A stretch of DNA of 64,000 nt from Cerasicoccus maritimus (GTDB taxonomy: Bacteria > Verrucomicrobiota > Verrucomicrobiia > Opitutales > Cerasicoccaceae), in assembly GCA_031296935.1 (NCBI GenBank), contig JAVDPD010000012.1:85495-149494 (forward strand), written 5' to 3'. This document shows, one piece after another, positions 39,112 to 47,370 of the stretch. The notes beneath the pieces were generated by a model. That model was not told the origin of the DNA. It saw nothing but the letters and a program-made list of their open reading frames with translations, and did not search any database. Position numbers and translations under genes: made by a program. Numbering within the stretch: the stretch's first letter is position 1; each line of letters opens with the position of its first letter.

Positions 39112-40728
39112 ATGGAGGAAGGCGTTATACACACTCTGATGAGCAACCCGCTAATTGCGCTATTCGTGATTATTGGCAGTGGGCTGCTATTAGGACAAAT
39201 ATCGATCAAGGGGGTTAACCTTGGCAGCTCAGGCGTACTCTTTACCGCGCTACTAGCGGGGCACTTCCAGTATGGCCTACCAACGGCGATTGGGTCTGTC
39301 GGCTTGGTGCTCTTCGTGTATTGCGTAGGCATCGGCGCCGGGGGGCGCTTCTTCTCGGCGATTGCGCGCGAGGGTAGCCAACTGGCCTTATTGGCTTTGC
39401 TGATCGTCGTCATTGGAACCGCATTGGCCTATGGATTGGCGCTCGCGCTGGACATCCCGGCGGACTTGGCGGCGGGTATATTTGCAGGCTCCTTAACGAG
39501 CACACCGGCCCTCGCGGCAGCCAGCGAAAGCCTGTCCAACGTCGGGGAGTCGGCGCTGGTCATTGGCTACGGCATCGCCTACCCCTTTGGGGTCGCTGGG
39601 GTGGTAATCGTCATTCAGGTGCTGCCCAAGTTCCTGAAGTGGGATCTGAAAAAGGCCGCTGCCGAAGCCAAAGACCCGCGCGAAACCGAAGCCCGCGTCG
39701 AAAACGTCCTCGTCGAAGTGACTAACCCCAATCTCGAAGGCAAACGCATTTCCGAGAGCGGCCTGGCACAGTTCAATGCTTGTCAGGCATCTCGTGTCCA
39801 ACGCGGCGAAAAGCTCGAACCGCTCAGCTACGACGACACGTTTCACGTCGGCCAGCGCCTCATGCTCGTCGGCCTGACCAAGGAGATCGGCATCGCGATA
39901 GACTACCTCGGCAAACGCTGCGACCAGTCCCCCCTGCGCGACGTAGAAAACGAGAAACGGGAGCTCGCCGTGACCAGCAAGGACTTTGCCGGTAAAAATT
40001 TACGCGACATCGCGCCGTTGAAAAACCACGGCGTCGTCATCACCCGCGTATCTCGCCTGGGCCTCACCTTTGTGCCCAACGCATCGACCGTGATTGAAAA
40101 CCACGACGTACTGACCGTCGTTGGCCGCCCGGAAGCCATTAAAGGCTTCTCCGAAACCGTGGGCCACCGCAGTAACAGTGTCGACGAGACCGACTTGCTG
40201 TCGCTCTCCCTGGGCCTCGCCCTGGGGATCATTGTGGGCCTGATCCCGGTGAAGCTGCCCGGCGGCAGCCCCTTAACGCTTGGCCTCGCTGGCGGGCCGT
40301 TAATCACCGGCCTCGTGTTGGGTCACTTTGGCCGCGTAGGCCGCATCGTGGGGCATATTCCCCGCCCAACGCGCATGCTCTTGCAGGAATTTGGTCTCGT
40401 GCTGTTCCTCGCTGATGCTGGCGTCAAGGGCGGCGGCGCGCTCGTGGCGACCTTGCAGGAATACGGCTTCGTGCTCTTTGGCATGGGCGTCGTGCTGACC
40501 GTTGCGCCAATCGCCATTGCCCTGCCGATTGCGACCAAATTCTTCAAAATGAACATTCTACAGGCCTTGGGCGGCATCTGCGGTGGCATGACATCCACCC
40601 CCGCTCTGGGAGCCATCACCGCCAAGACCGACTCCCAGGCGCCGGTTGTCAGCTACGCTACCGCGTATCCGATCGCGCTGATCATGATGACGGTTTTTGC
40701 CAAGCTCCTCGTGTCCACCCTCTCCTGA
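39112..40728 (+). CDS. AspT/YidE-type transporter with two TrkA-C domains
   Basis: A 538-residue membrane protein of the aspartate-alanine exchanger family. Two homologous membrane halves (LLGQISIKGVNLGSSGVLFT with GIFAGSLTSTPALAAASESL, and LGLAGGPLITGLVLGHFGRV with LGGICGGMTSTPALGAITAK) flank two central RCK-C/TrkA-C domains (VEVTNPNLEGKRISESGL and SKDFAGKNLRDIAPLKNHGV). The repeated STPAL motif is the family hallmark. Transported solute unknown. Start: the ATG at 39112 fits the family; another at 39073 adds 13 residues. A good terminator follows. Confidence 0.88.
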   Translation: MEEGVIHTLMSNPLIALFVIIGSGLLLGQISIKGVNLGSSGVLFTALLAGHFQYGLPTAIGSVGLVLFVYCVGIGAGGRFFSAIAREGSQLALLALLIVVIGTALAYGLALALDIPADLAAGIFAGSLTSTPALAAASESLSNVGESALVIGYGIAYPFGVAGVVIVIQVLPKFLKWDLKKAAAEAKDPRETEARVENVLVEVTNPNLEGKRISESGLAQFNACQASRVQRGEKLEPLSYDDTFHVGQRLMLVGLTKEIGIAIDYLGKRCDQSPLRDVENEKRELAVTSKDFAGKNLRDIAPLKNHGVVITRVSRLGLTFVPNASTVIENHDVLTVVGRPEAIKGFSETVGHRSNSVDETDLLSLSLGLALGIIVGLIPVKLPGGSPLTLGLAGGPLITGLVLGHFGRVGRIVGHIPRPTRMLLQEFGLVLFLADAGVKGGGALVATLQEYGFVLFGMGVVLTVAPIAIALPIATKFFKMNILQALGGICGGMTSTPALGAITAKTDSQAPVVSYATAYPIALIMMTVFAKLLVSTLS

Positions 40729-40803
40729 GGCAGCGTGCCGCTGCACCCTAAGATTTTCCCATTGGGAAAATGCGGTGAGGCAGGAACCAGACGATTTCAA
40801 TGC

Positions 40804-40832
40804 AGGCCCGGATGCACTTCCGGGCCTGTTTT
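40804..40832 (+). terminator. Rho-independent terminator after the AspT-type transporter gene
   Basis: Perfect 8-bp stem AGGCCCGG/CCGGGCCT with 8-nt loop followed by GTTTTATT, 75 bp after the stop. Confidence 0.85.
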
Positions 40833-40861
40833 ATTACTTTCGTCGCAGCATTGTTGCACTA

Positions 40862-40889
40862 GAATCAATTGACATACGTTCAATTGTTC
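40862..40889. promoter_or_regulatory. Possible operator before the VOC gene
   Basis: An imperfect palindrome GAATCAATTGA-CATACG-TTCAATTGTTC ends two bases before the start codon region of the VOC gene. Position and symmetry fit a repressor site, but no regulator is adjacent. Confidence 0.3.
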
Positions 40890-40891
40890 TC

Positions 40892-41356
40892 ATGTTCATA
40901 CCCATGCAACCACACAACCAATCCCTCACTATCTCCCTGACCGTCGTGGGCGCTGCCGCCGCTCTCGAACACTACCCCAAAGCCGTCAACGCCGAGCTCG
41001 TGCAAAAGTTCGCGATGCCCAATGGCGACATCGTGCACGCGACGCTGAAGATTCAGGACACACTGGTTTATCTGTCCGAAGAATTCCCCCAATGGAAAGC
41101 CCTGAGCCCGAAAACGTTGGGCGGCTGCCCGAGCCTGATCTGCCTGCAAGTCGAGGACCCCGATGCCGCACACGCGCAGGCCGTTGCGGCGGGTGCAGAA
41201 GTCATCGACCCGGTGCAGGACTACCTGTGGGGCGAACGTGGCGGCGTGGTCGTCGACCCCTTCGGCTACCGCTGGGCCTTCACCAAGCACATTGAGGACG
41301 TATCCGAGGAAGAAATGTTCCGCCGGGCCATGGAGCAAATGAGCGGCCAAGGATAG
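40892..41356 (+). CDS. VOC-family (glyoxalase/PhnB-like) protein
   Basis: A 154-residue protein of the vicinal oxygen chelate superfamily. Two beta-alpha-beta-beta-beta units are visible: LTVVGAAAALEHYPKAVNAE with IVHATLKIQDTLVYLSEEFP, and SLICLQVEDPDAAHAQAVAA with WGERGGVVVDPFGYRWAFTK, the latter the usual PhnB-type ending (RxGxxxDPFGxxW). Such proteins bind metals or small molecules; substrate unknown. The start could also be the ATG at 40904. Confidence 0.85.
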   Translation: MFIPMQPHNQSLTISLTVVGAAAALEHYPKAVNAELVQKFAMPNGDIVHATLKIQDTLVYLSEEFPQWKALSPKTLGGCPSLICLQVEDPDAAHAQAVAAGAEVIDPVQDYLWGERGGVVVDPFGYRWAFTKHIEDVSEEEMFRRAMEQMSGQG

Positions 41357-41427
41357 TTAATCAATTTTAACCGGCAGTCTGCATTGTCCGGTTGCCACGG
41401 TGGGGAAGTTCACTACCCTTGACCAAC

Positions 41428-44400
41428 ATGGCGACTACTACATGGAAACGTTGGGTGAAGCGTCTGGGCATTACAGCCGGGATCATGTTTGTATTATACG
41501 TGATTGGCGGCTTCTGGGGTGTCCCACTAATCTTACGCTACTATGCGCTGCCCTCGCTCAACGAAAAAGTCGCCGGCCATGCCGAAGTTGAAGCGTTTTA
41601 CAGCAACCCCTTCACTTGGGAGCTGACTGTTAGGGGCTTCAAGGGCTACACGCCCGATGGCATGGAAGCCCTCAGCTTCGCTGAATTTCGCATCAACGTG
41701 CAGCCAACGTCCGCCTTCAGCGAGGAAAAGGCGATCAAGGAAATCTACCTCGACCAGCCCTTCCTGAATTTAGTCATCAACGAGGAAGGCAAAATCAACA
41801 TCATTTCCTCGCTTGAGCTTCTGCAAGCCAAAGCTCAAGCGCAGATCTCCGCCGTTGAGCGGGAGGAAAAGGCCTTTGTCATCCCGCAAATCCACATTGG
41901 TAGCCTGCAAGTCATCAACGCTGGCATGAGCACCCAGATCGATTCGTTCGGCCGCCCCTTTGTCCGCGTAGTCAAGGACCTCTCGTTCACGATGAACGAC
42001 ATCCATACCAATTCAAGCCACGACAACCCCTACGACTTGCACCTCGAAACTGAACGTGGCGAGAAAATCCTGGTCAATGGCGAACTCCGGCTCGACCCAC
42101 TGAGCTCTTGGGGCCAAGTATCCGTCAACCAACTTGACCTCAAAGACTTCGATGTTTTCGTGGGGAACAAAGTTGGCTTCGACCTGGTAGACGGCGTGCT
42201 CGACGTGGCCATCAACTACAATTTCCTGCCCCTCGCCGACAACCCACGCATGGAGGTTTTTCAAGGAGACATCACCTTGAAAAACATGCAACTAGTCCCC
42301 CGTGACCAGCCAGACCAACCCTTCGAGCGCATTGACAAAATGCACATCCGCGGCGCTCGGCTGGACCTGATGAACAGCGAGGTTGGCTGCGACCTGTTTT
42401 CCATCGAAGGCGGCTTCCTAAAGGTCGTTCGTGAAAAAGACGGCGTGCTCAACCTCATACGCTACATTACCAGCGAGGAACGTCAGGCCGAGATTGCCGC
42501 CGAGACCGAGCGCGAGGCCAACGCAAAGGCCAACACCCGCCAGATCCGTCTCGGAGTTGTATCCGCAGACATGGACCTTGGCATCGCCCTCACCTCAGCG
42601 TGGCAGCAAATTCAAGAACTGGTCGAGCTCAAGTGGGCTCTCTCTGCCGGGCAGGTAGACCTCTCCGGACTCAGCCTCACTTGGCGTGACGACTACCTCG
42701 CCACCCCCGCTGAACTACGCTGGACAGAGATTGCCCTCAAGGCGCAAAACCTCACCAACGGCGACAAACCATTTCCCTACGACTTAAGCCTCGTCATGAA
42801 CGACACCGGCAAGCTCGCGCTCAATGGCTCCTTCACCGCCACACCCGCAACCACAGATTTCGAAGTCTCCGCTGAAACCATACCACTGCAAGTCATCTCG
42901 CCCTACATCACGAACATTCTCGATGTCGACTTGATCAGTGGAGACCTGAGCGCCACCGGAAAAACCGCCATTGCGCTGCCCGACGACAAACTGCCGCAGC
43001 TCACTGCCGAAATCAACGCCCAGCTCGCCAATTTGCAAGTCGACTGGACCGACCGCGTTGGCCCGTTGGTTGCTTGGCAAAACCTCGCCATGCAGGCCGT
43101 CTCGATCACCACGGAACCCATGGCTCTTCTGGCGGAACAAGTCACCGTCACCGCGCCCAAGCTCTACGCAGAGCGACTGGCCGATGGCTCCATCCGCATC
43201 CCCATTCCGACGACTAAGGAAGCAGCGACGCCCGCAACAGAGCCCACCGAGCCCGCGACTACAGAGTCCTCGCTGCCACCCATCGATTACACGGAAGCCA
43301 GCCTCACGCTGACTGAGCTCGTGGTTGAAAACGGCACGGTCACCATCCTTGACAACGCCGTGAGCCCAGCCATGCAATTCAGCTCGACCGATATCCAGCT
43401 TCGCGCCGGCCCACTGGCCTACCCCAACATCGAGCCTGCCAACTTCGACCTCGCCCTGCAACTGAGCGATGGCCCCACCGGCGGCGTTAAGCTCAGCGGC
43501 GCACTGGATCCGCTCCAGCCTTTCGAGGCCACCGAGCTCAGCGTAAAAACGACCAACGTCACCCTCACCCCATTCGCTGCCTACGCCGTGCCAATCATTG
43601 GGCGCCCGCCGACCAGCGGCAAACTCACCGCCAACCTTGGCTACTCGATCACCACAGGTGAAATCCAGGGCAACAACAAGATGCAAATCAAAGACATGCG
43701 CTTCGGCAAACGCCCGGCAGACACCAAGGCCCCCAACCTACCGCTTGATCTCGGTGTGGCTATCCTGGAAGACAGCAAAGGCGTCATGAACATCGATGTA
43801 CCCGTCTCCGGCAACATCAATTCACCGGATTTCTCCCTCGCAAACATGATCAGCTACGCCCTCGGCAATGTGATCGAAAAGCTCGTCACCGCGCCCTTCT
43901 CAGCCCTCGGCTCGCTCCTGCCCGGCAACGAAGAAGTCGGCAACTCGATTGCCTTCGAGCCCGGCATGGCCACGCTCTCACCGGCCGCCACCGAGGTAGC
44001 AACAGGCCTCGTGACCATCCTCCAGGACCGCCCGAATCTCCTGCTCACCCTGACACCGTCCATCAACCCCGACACCGACGGAACCGCCCTGATCAACACC
44101 AAATTCCAGGCCATGCTCCAAGCCCGTATGGAAGCTGAAAATGACGATGACAAAGACGCCACCGAATATCTATACAACGCGCTACCGAACAAAGCGGAGA
44201 CCACGCCCAAGGCCAGCGACCTCACCCTCGAACAGCAGCAAATGGCGATCAAGGACACGATTCAGCTGACGACCCAGGACTTCTCCGAACTCGCGCAAGC
44301 ACGCGCCGACGCGGTCCTCACTGCCTTGACCCAAGGCGGCCTTGCCTCCGTGCGCGCCAAGGTCATTGAAGCCGACGGCGCCCCTTACGCCCAGGACGGC

Positions 44401-44439
44401 GCCAAAATCGAACTAGGCCTTAGCGCAGACATCGAGTAG
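41428..44439 (+). CDS. DUF748 AsmA-like envelope protein
   Basis: A 1003-residue protein with one N-terminal membrane helix (LGITAGIMFVLYVIGGFWG) and a long periplasmic part of the DUF748 family: LRYYALPSLNEKVAGHAEVE, NPFTWELTVRGFKGYTPDG, LTELVVENGTVTILDNAV, NVTLTPFAAYAVPIIGRPPT and the C-terminal signature LGVAILEDSKGVMNIDVPVSG with ISYALGNVIEKLVTAPFSAL. AsmA-like proteins are long beta-grooves thought to move lipids between membranes; the role here is unproved. The ATG at 41428 puts the basic TWKRWVKR directly before the helix. Confidence 0.88.
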   Translation: MATTTWKRWVKRLGITAGIMFVLYVIGGFWGVPLILRYYALPSLNEKVAGHAEVEAFYSNPFTWELTVRGFKGYTPDGMEALSFAEFRINVQPTSAFSEEKAIKEIYLDQPFLNLVINEEGKINIISSLELLQAKAQAQISAVEREEKAFVIPQIHIGSLQVINAGMSTQIDSFGRPFVRVVKDLSFTMNDIHTNSSHDNPYDLHLETERGEKILVNGELRLDPLSSWGQVSVNQLDLKDFDVFVGNKVGFDLVDGVLDVAINYNFLPLADNPRMEVFQGDITLKNMQLVPRDQPDQPFERIDKMHIRGARLDLMNSEVGCDLFSIEGGFLKVVREKDGVLNLIRYITSEERQAEIAAETEREANAKANTRQIRLGVVSADMDLGIALTSAWQQIQELVELKWALSAGQVDLSGLSLTWRDDYLATPAELRWTEIALKAQNLTNGDKPFPYDLSLVMNDTGKLALNGSFTATPATTDFEVSAETIPLQVISPYITNILDVDLISGDLSATGKTAIALPDDKLPQLTAEINAQLANLQVDWTDRVGPLVAWQNLAMQAVSITTEPMALLAEQVTVTAPKLYAERLADGSIRIPIPTTKEAATPATEPTEPATTESSLPPIDYTEASLTLTELVVENGTVTILDNAVSPAMQFSSTDIQLRAGPLAYPNIEPANFDLALQLSDGPTGGVKLSGALDPLQPFEATELSVKTTNVTLTPFAAYAVPIIGRPPTSGKLTANLGYSITTGEIQGNNKMQIKDMRFGKRPADTKAPNLPLDLGVAILEDSKGVMNIDVPVSGNINSPDFSLANMISYALGNVIEKLVTAPFSALGSLLPGNEEVGNSIAFEPGMATLSPAATEVATGLVTILQDRPNLLLTLTPSINPDTDGTALINTKFQAMLQARMEAENDDDKDATEYLYNALPNKAETTPKASDLTLEQQQMAIKDTIQLTTQDFSELAQARADAVLTALTQGGLASVRAKVIEADGAPYAQDGAKIELGLSADIE

Positions 44440-44482
44440 ACTACCCGCGCACACCTTGAGAACCTCCACACGCTCAGCCCCC

Positions 44483-44593
44483 GATATGGAGTGCGCCAGC
44501 CCTCTGGCGCTTTTAGCATTTTGCGTAAGCGGAGAAGGTTCGTATCTGCCTCGTTCCATTCGAAAGCGCCAGAGGGCTGGCGCACTCCATATC
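44483..44593. repeat. Perfect 31-bp inverted repeat
   Basis: Arms 44483-44513 (begins GATATGGAGTGCGCCAGCCC) and 44563-44593 are exact reverse complements, separated by 49 nt. Each arm also contains the smaller palindrome GCGCCAG-CCCT-CTGGCGC. It starts 43 bp after the DUF748 stop. Confidence 0.9.
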
Positions 44594-44655
44594 GCAAATT
44601 AGCGCACGGGCGCTTTTACCTTTTTCCCCATTAAGCTTTTTCCTTCCGAAACCCG

Positions 44656-44690
44656 CAGGGGGCGGGGGAGGGGCGGGGGGGGGGGGGGGG
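44656..44690 (+). repeat. G-rich tract with a run of 16 G
   Basis: Five G-blocks including an uninterrupted run of 16 G at 44675-44690. It can form a G-quadruplex. A shorter C-run (9 C) sits at the matching place of the related repeat at 63849-63863, in opposite orientation. Confidence 0.8.
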
Positions 44691-44872
44691 TAAACCCGCA
44701 TTTTTCATTTTCAAAGAACACTGCCCAACCCGCCCGCTCGCCGTTAATCAGGCGCAGGTGGGACCTAGGCGGCCCAGAGGCCACCGACTCAAGCGGCGGT
44801 TACTAAGGCGGATGGTGTTGGCTCGGGAGGTGCATAAGTGTGTAGGTGTGTAAGTTGCGAGTTGGAGTGGAA
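44691..44872 (-). repeat. Long dispersed repeat, copy 1 (partner at 63494-63860)
   Basis: Read on the minus strand it begins CCTTTCCACTCCAACT, includes ACACACCTACACACTTATG and CCATCCGCCTTAG, and ends GGCGAGCGGGCGGGTTGGGC, AGTGTTCTTTGAAAA, then a C-run. The same order of blocks is found on the plus strand at 63494-63860, with about 190 extra bases in the middle there. Confidence 0.7.
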
Positions 44873-44873
44873 A

Positions 44874-44958
44874 GGAACGCGAAGCTTTAGCGAGTGCATG
44901 CGTTGAACGAGCGTGATGCGATGAGGCAGCGCAAACACTCGCTGAAGCTTCGCGTTCC
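44874..44958. repeat. 23-bp inverted repeat with GGAACGCGAAGCTT ends
   Basis: Arms 44874-44896 (GGAACGCGAAGCTTTAGCGA...) and 44936-44958 pair with a single T.G wobble around a 39-nt loop. Confidence 0.85.
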
Positions 44959-45018
44959 GACAGTGAGGCAACAAGATAGCCTTGTTATGTGATCAAGAAA
45001 ACACTATACCACGGCACC

Positions 45019-45083
45019 ACTGGCGCCAAACAAAAAATGAACACCCGAGCACTTTATTAGTGAGCAGCTCTCACTATTAACTC
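45019..45083 (-). repeat. Palindromic repeat copy B (AGTGAGAGCT family)
   Basis: On the minus strand TTAATAGTGAGAGCTGCTCA continues into AATAAAGTGCTC and TTTTTTGTTTGGCGCCAG. Nearly the same series occurs at 63155-63215; a shortened copy is at 26329. Confidence 0.7.
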
Positions 45084-45277
45084 GTGCTGGGCATCAACGG
45101 GTTACAGCGTTATTCATCCAGCTTGAGCGATTTGGCTCCGTAATTTTCGCGTCGAACAAGGAGACTTGAGCGAGACAAGCTGTTTTTTTCACCGTTGACC
45201 CGCCAAATTACGCAAACAAGTTATATATCCCTTAATCGTTTGATTAAAGCTTCCCCCCTCAAATACCCAACTATTTT

Positions 45278-47224
45278 ATGAAAATCGCCCTCCCAAACGC
45301 ACACCCTGCGCAACAACTGGCGCGTAGCCTCGTGACCGCCGCCTGCCTGCTCACGGCTCATCATGCCGTGGCGGAACTCCGTGTTGCCGAGATTTTCTCG
45401 AGCAAAATGGTTCTCCAACGCGAAAAAGACGTGCCGGTATGGGGCTGGACCGACCCCGGTGCCAGCGTAAGCGTCAGCTTCGATGGCCAAACCGTTACCA
45501 CCAAAGCCAACGCCAACGGCAAGTGGATGGCCAAACTCGCGCCAATGGACGCCGACGCCACTGGCCAAACCATGAGCGTCGAGACCACCAACGGCGACAA
45601 AGTTGAGTTTACTGATGTGCTCGTGGGCGAAGTATGGCTGGCTGCCGGCCAGTCCAACATGGTCGCGGGCGGGCCGGACAAGCCGACTGGCGTTTATCCA
45701 TTTTACCAGAGCCCGGACACCGCTACCGCGCCAATGCGCTTCCGCACCTTTGGCTTTGGGACCAATCAGGAGCCCGTGGAGGACTTTCCCAGCGTCTACC
45801 GCGACGACGCGAAACAGGAATGGAGTGACCTTCAGTTTGAGAAGGAGTCGGCGATCCCACAGTATTTCACTCGTGTGGTGCGCGACGGCATCGATGTGCC
45901 CGTAGGCATGATCCGCGTGGCCTTCCCTGGCACCAACCAAACCGCCTGGATGTCCAAGGAAACCCTGGAGTCCTTCGATGGCAAAGGCGGCAACTACTAC
46001 CTGGAATACAAAGCCGGCAAAGACAAGGGCCTCGCCGAAAAGCCCAAGGAAACCAGCGACGGCGAAACGATCTCCACCTACGAGGAATTCACGGAATACC
46101 AGAAAAAGTGGATCGCCGACCCCAAGGGCAAGGGCCGCTACCCGGGCGGAAAGCTGCGCGAGATGGACTTCGTCAACTGGCCGACCACGCTTTATAATAC
46201 ACGCATCCACCCGCTGGCGCCGTTTGCGATGCGCGGCGTAATCTGGCACCAGGGAGAGGGAGGCCCTCGCGGCAATTATGACGAGCGCCTGATTGCCATG
46301 TTCAAGCAGTGGCGCGAGCTCTTCGGCCAGGACTTCTATTTCATCTGGGGCACGCTTAGCCGTGACAGTCGTCAAAGTCCACCAGTCGAGCCGACCCGCA
46401 CCAAATTCTACCGATCCTTCACCAATCTGAGCCTCCGCAACGCCAAGCAGCTGGCCGACGACAAGATGGAATACGTCGAGTTCTATGACCTAGGCCACTG
46501 GAACACCCACTGGATCGAAAAAGCAGAGTCGGGCCGCCGTATGGGCCTGGCCGCACTCGACCTCGTTTACAACCAGGACCACCTCTACACCGGCCCGCGC
46601 ATGAGTGAGATCAAGGCCGAGGGAGGGAGCGTCCTAGTGAAGTTCACCGACGTCGGCGAGCGCCTCATATACGAGCCCAATATCGAGGGCACAAGCGGCG
46701 TCGTCCTGATCGGCACCGACAAGACGGCCGTCTGGGCAAATGTGGAAGTGATCAACAAGGATACGATTAAAATTTCGCATCCAGACATTGCTGAAGCAGC
46801 AGTCGTTAGCTACGGTGCAGCGACCAACCCGGTGGAGACACTGTTCAACTCCGCTGGCCTGCCCGCCTCGCCGTTCAGCGAGACATTCAAGGACTTGGGC
46901 CGCTACACTGACCCCAAGCCGGTTATCGCACTCGTTAAGAAGCTGGAGAAATCCAAGGCAAACCTGGGCGTGGGCCACGTGCGCCGCGATGGCTACTCCT
47001 TTGACTTGACCGACCGCAAACCGGGCGAAGTCCCCGTGCAAGCCTACGTCTCCAGTGAGTGGCCGGATGTCGCCGTGCAAACTCAGGGTGAACCCGTGCC
47101 ATTTGAGACCACCGAAATTGACGGCCATAAGTATGTAACCTTTACCGCGAAAACCGACGGCAAGCCCTACGCCGTCACCACCAAGGCCAGCGCAGCCAAG
47201 TTTGTTCCCATCCACCGTTACTAA
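45278..47224 (+). CDS. Sialate O-acetylesterase family (SGNH-type) secreted esterase
   Basis: A 648-residue exported protein. Signal peptide ends near HHAVA. The mature start ELRVAEIFSSKMVLQREKDV and VPVWGWTDPGASVSVSFDGQ is the usual N-terminal beta domain of the family. The catalytic Ser lies in VWLAAGQSNMVAGG (family block GQSNM), and the Asp/His region follows GVIWHQGEGG and YDLGHWNTHWIEKAESGRRM. Such enzymes remove acetyl groups from sialic acids or plant and algal polysaccharides. The C-terminal about 100 residues form an extra beta region. It is not part of the main polysaccharide locus but fits the same lifestyle. Confidence 0.85.
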   Translation: MKIALPNAHPAQQLARSLVTAACLLTAHHAVAELRVAEIFSSKMVLQREKDVPVWGWTDPGASVSVSFDGQTVTTKANANGKWMAKLAPMDADATGQTMSVETTNGDKVEFTDVLVGEVWLAAGQSNMVAGGPDKPTGVYPFYQSPDTATAPMRFRTFGFGTNQEPVEDFPSVYRDDAKQEWSDLQFEKESAIPQYFTRVVRDGIDVPVGMIRVAFPGTNQTAWMSKETLESFDGKGGNYYLEYKAGKDKGLAEKPKETSDGETISTYEEFTEYQKKWIADPKGKGRYPGGKLREMDFVNWPTTLYNTRIHPLAPFAMRGVIWHQGEGGPRGNYDERLIAMFKQWRELFGQDFYFIWGTLSRDSRQSPPVEPTRTKFYRSFTNLSLRNAKQLADDKMEYVEFYDLGHWNTHWIEKAESGRRMGLAALDLVYNQDHLYTGPRMSEIKAEGGSVLVKFTDVGERLIYEPNIEGTSGVVLIGTDKTAVWANVEVINKDTIKISHPDIAEAAVVSYGAATNPVETLFNSAGLPASPFSETFKDLGRYTDPKPVIALVKKLEKSKANLGVGHVRRDGYSFDLTDRKPGEVPVQAYVSSEWPDVAVQTQGEPVPFETTEIDGHKYVTFTAKTDGKPYAVTTKASAAKFVPIHRY

Positions 47225-47370
47225 ATGCGATGGAAGTGATAGGGGAATGCTCAAGCCGTTGATAAGAATTGACAGCGGTTTGGGCGTTCACTTCACTATT
47301 CAAGGTGCCTTGGTTTGACATAACTAAGGCTCTACGCGCCTTGGCGCATCACTCCTTGCCTTTTACACCC

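Larger units (their letters stand above)
44440..45277. other. Non-coding repeat cluster
   Basis: 838 bp without a credible gene. In order: a perfect 31-bp inverted repeat (44483-44593), a G-run region (44656-44690), a long dispersed repeat shared with the end of the window (44691-44872), a 23-bp inverted repeat (44874-44958), and a copy of the palindromic AGTGAGAGCT family (45019-45083). The last 190 bp before the esterase start show no structure and probably contain its promoter. Confidence 0.65.

Noticed and set aside
44691-44872. CRISPR leader suspected from the TTCTTTGAAAATGAAAAA-type end
   Set aside because: No repeat-spacer series follows; a G-run does. No cas gene is in the window.
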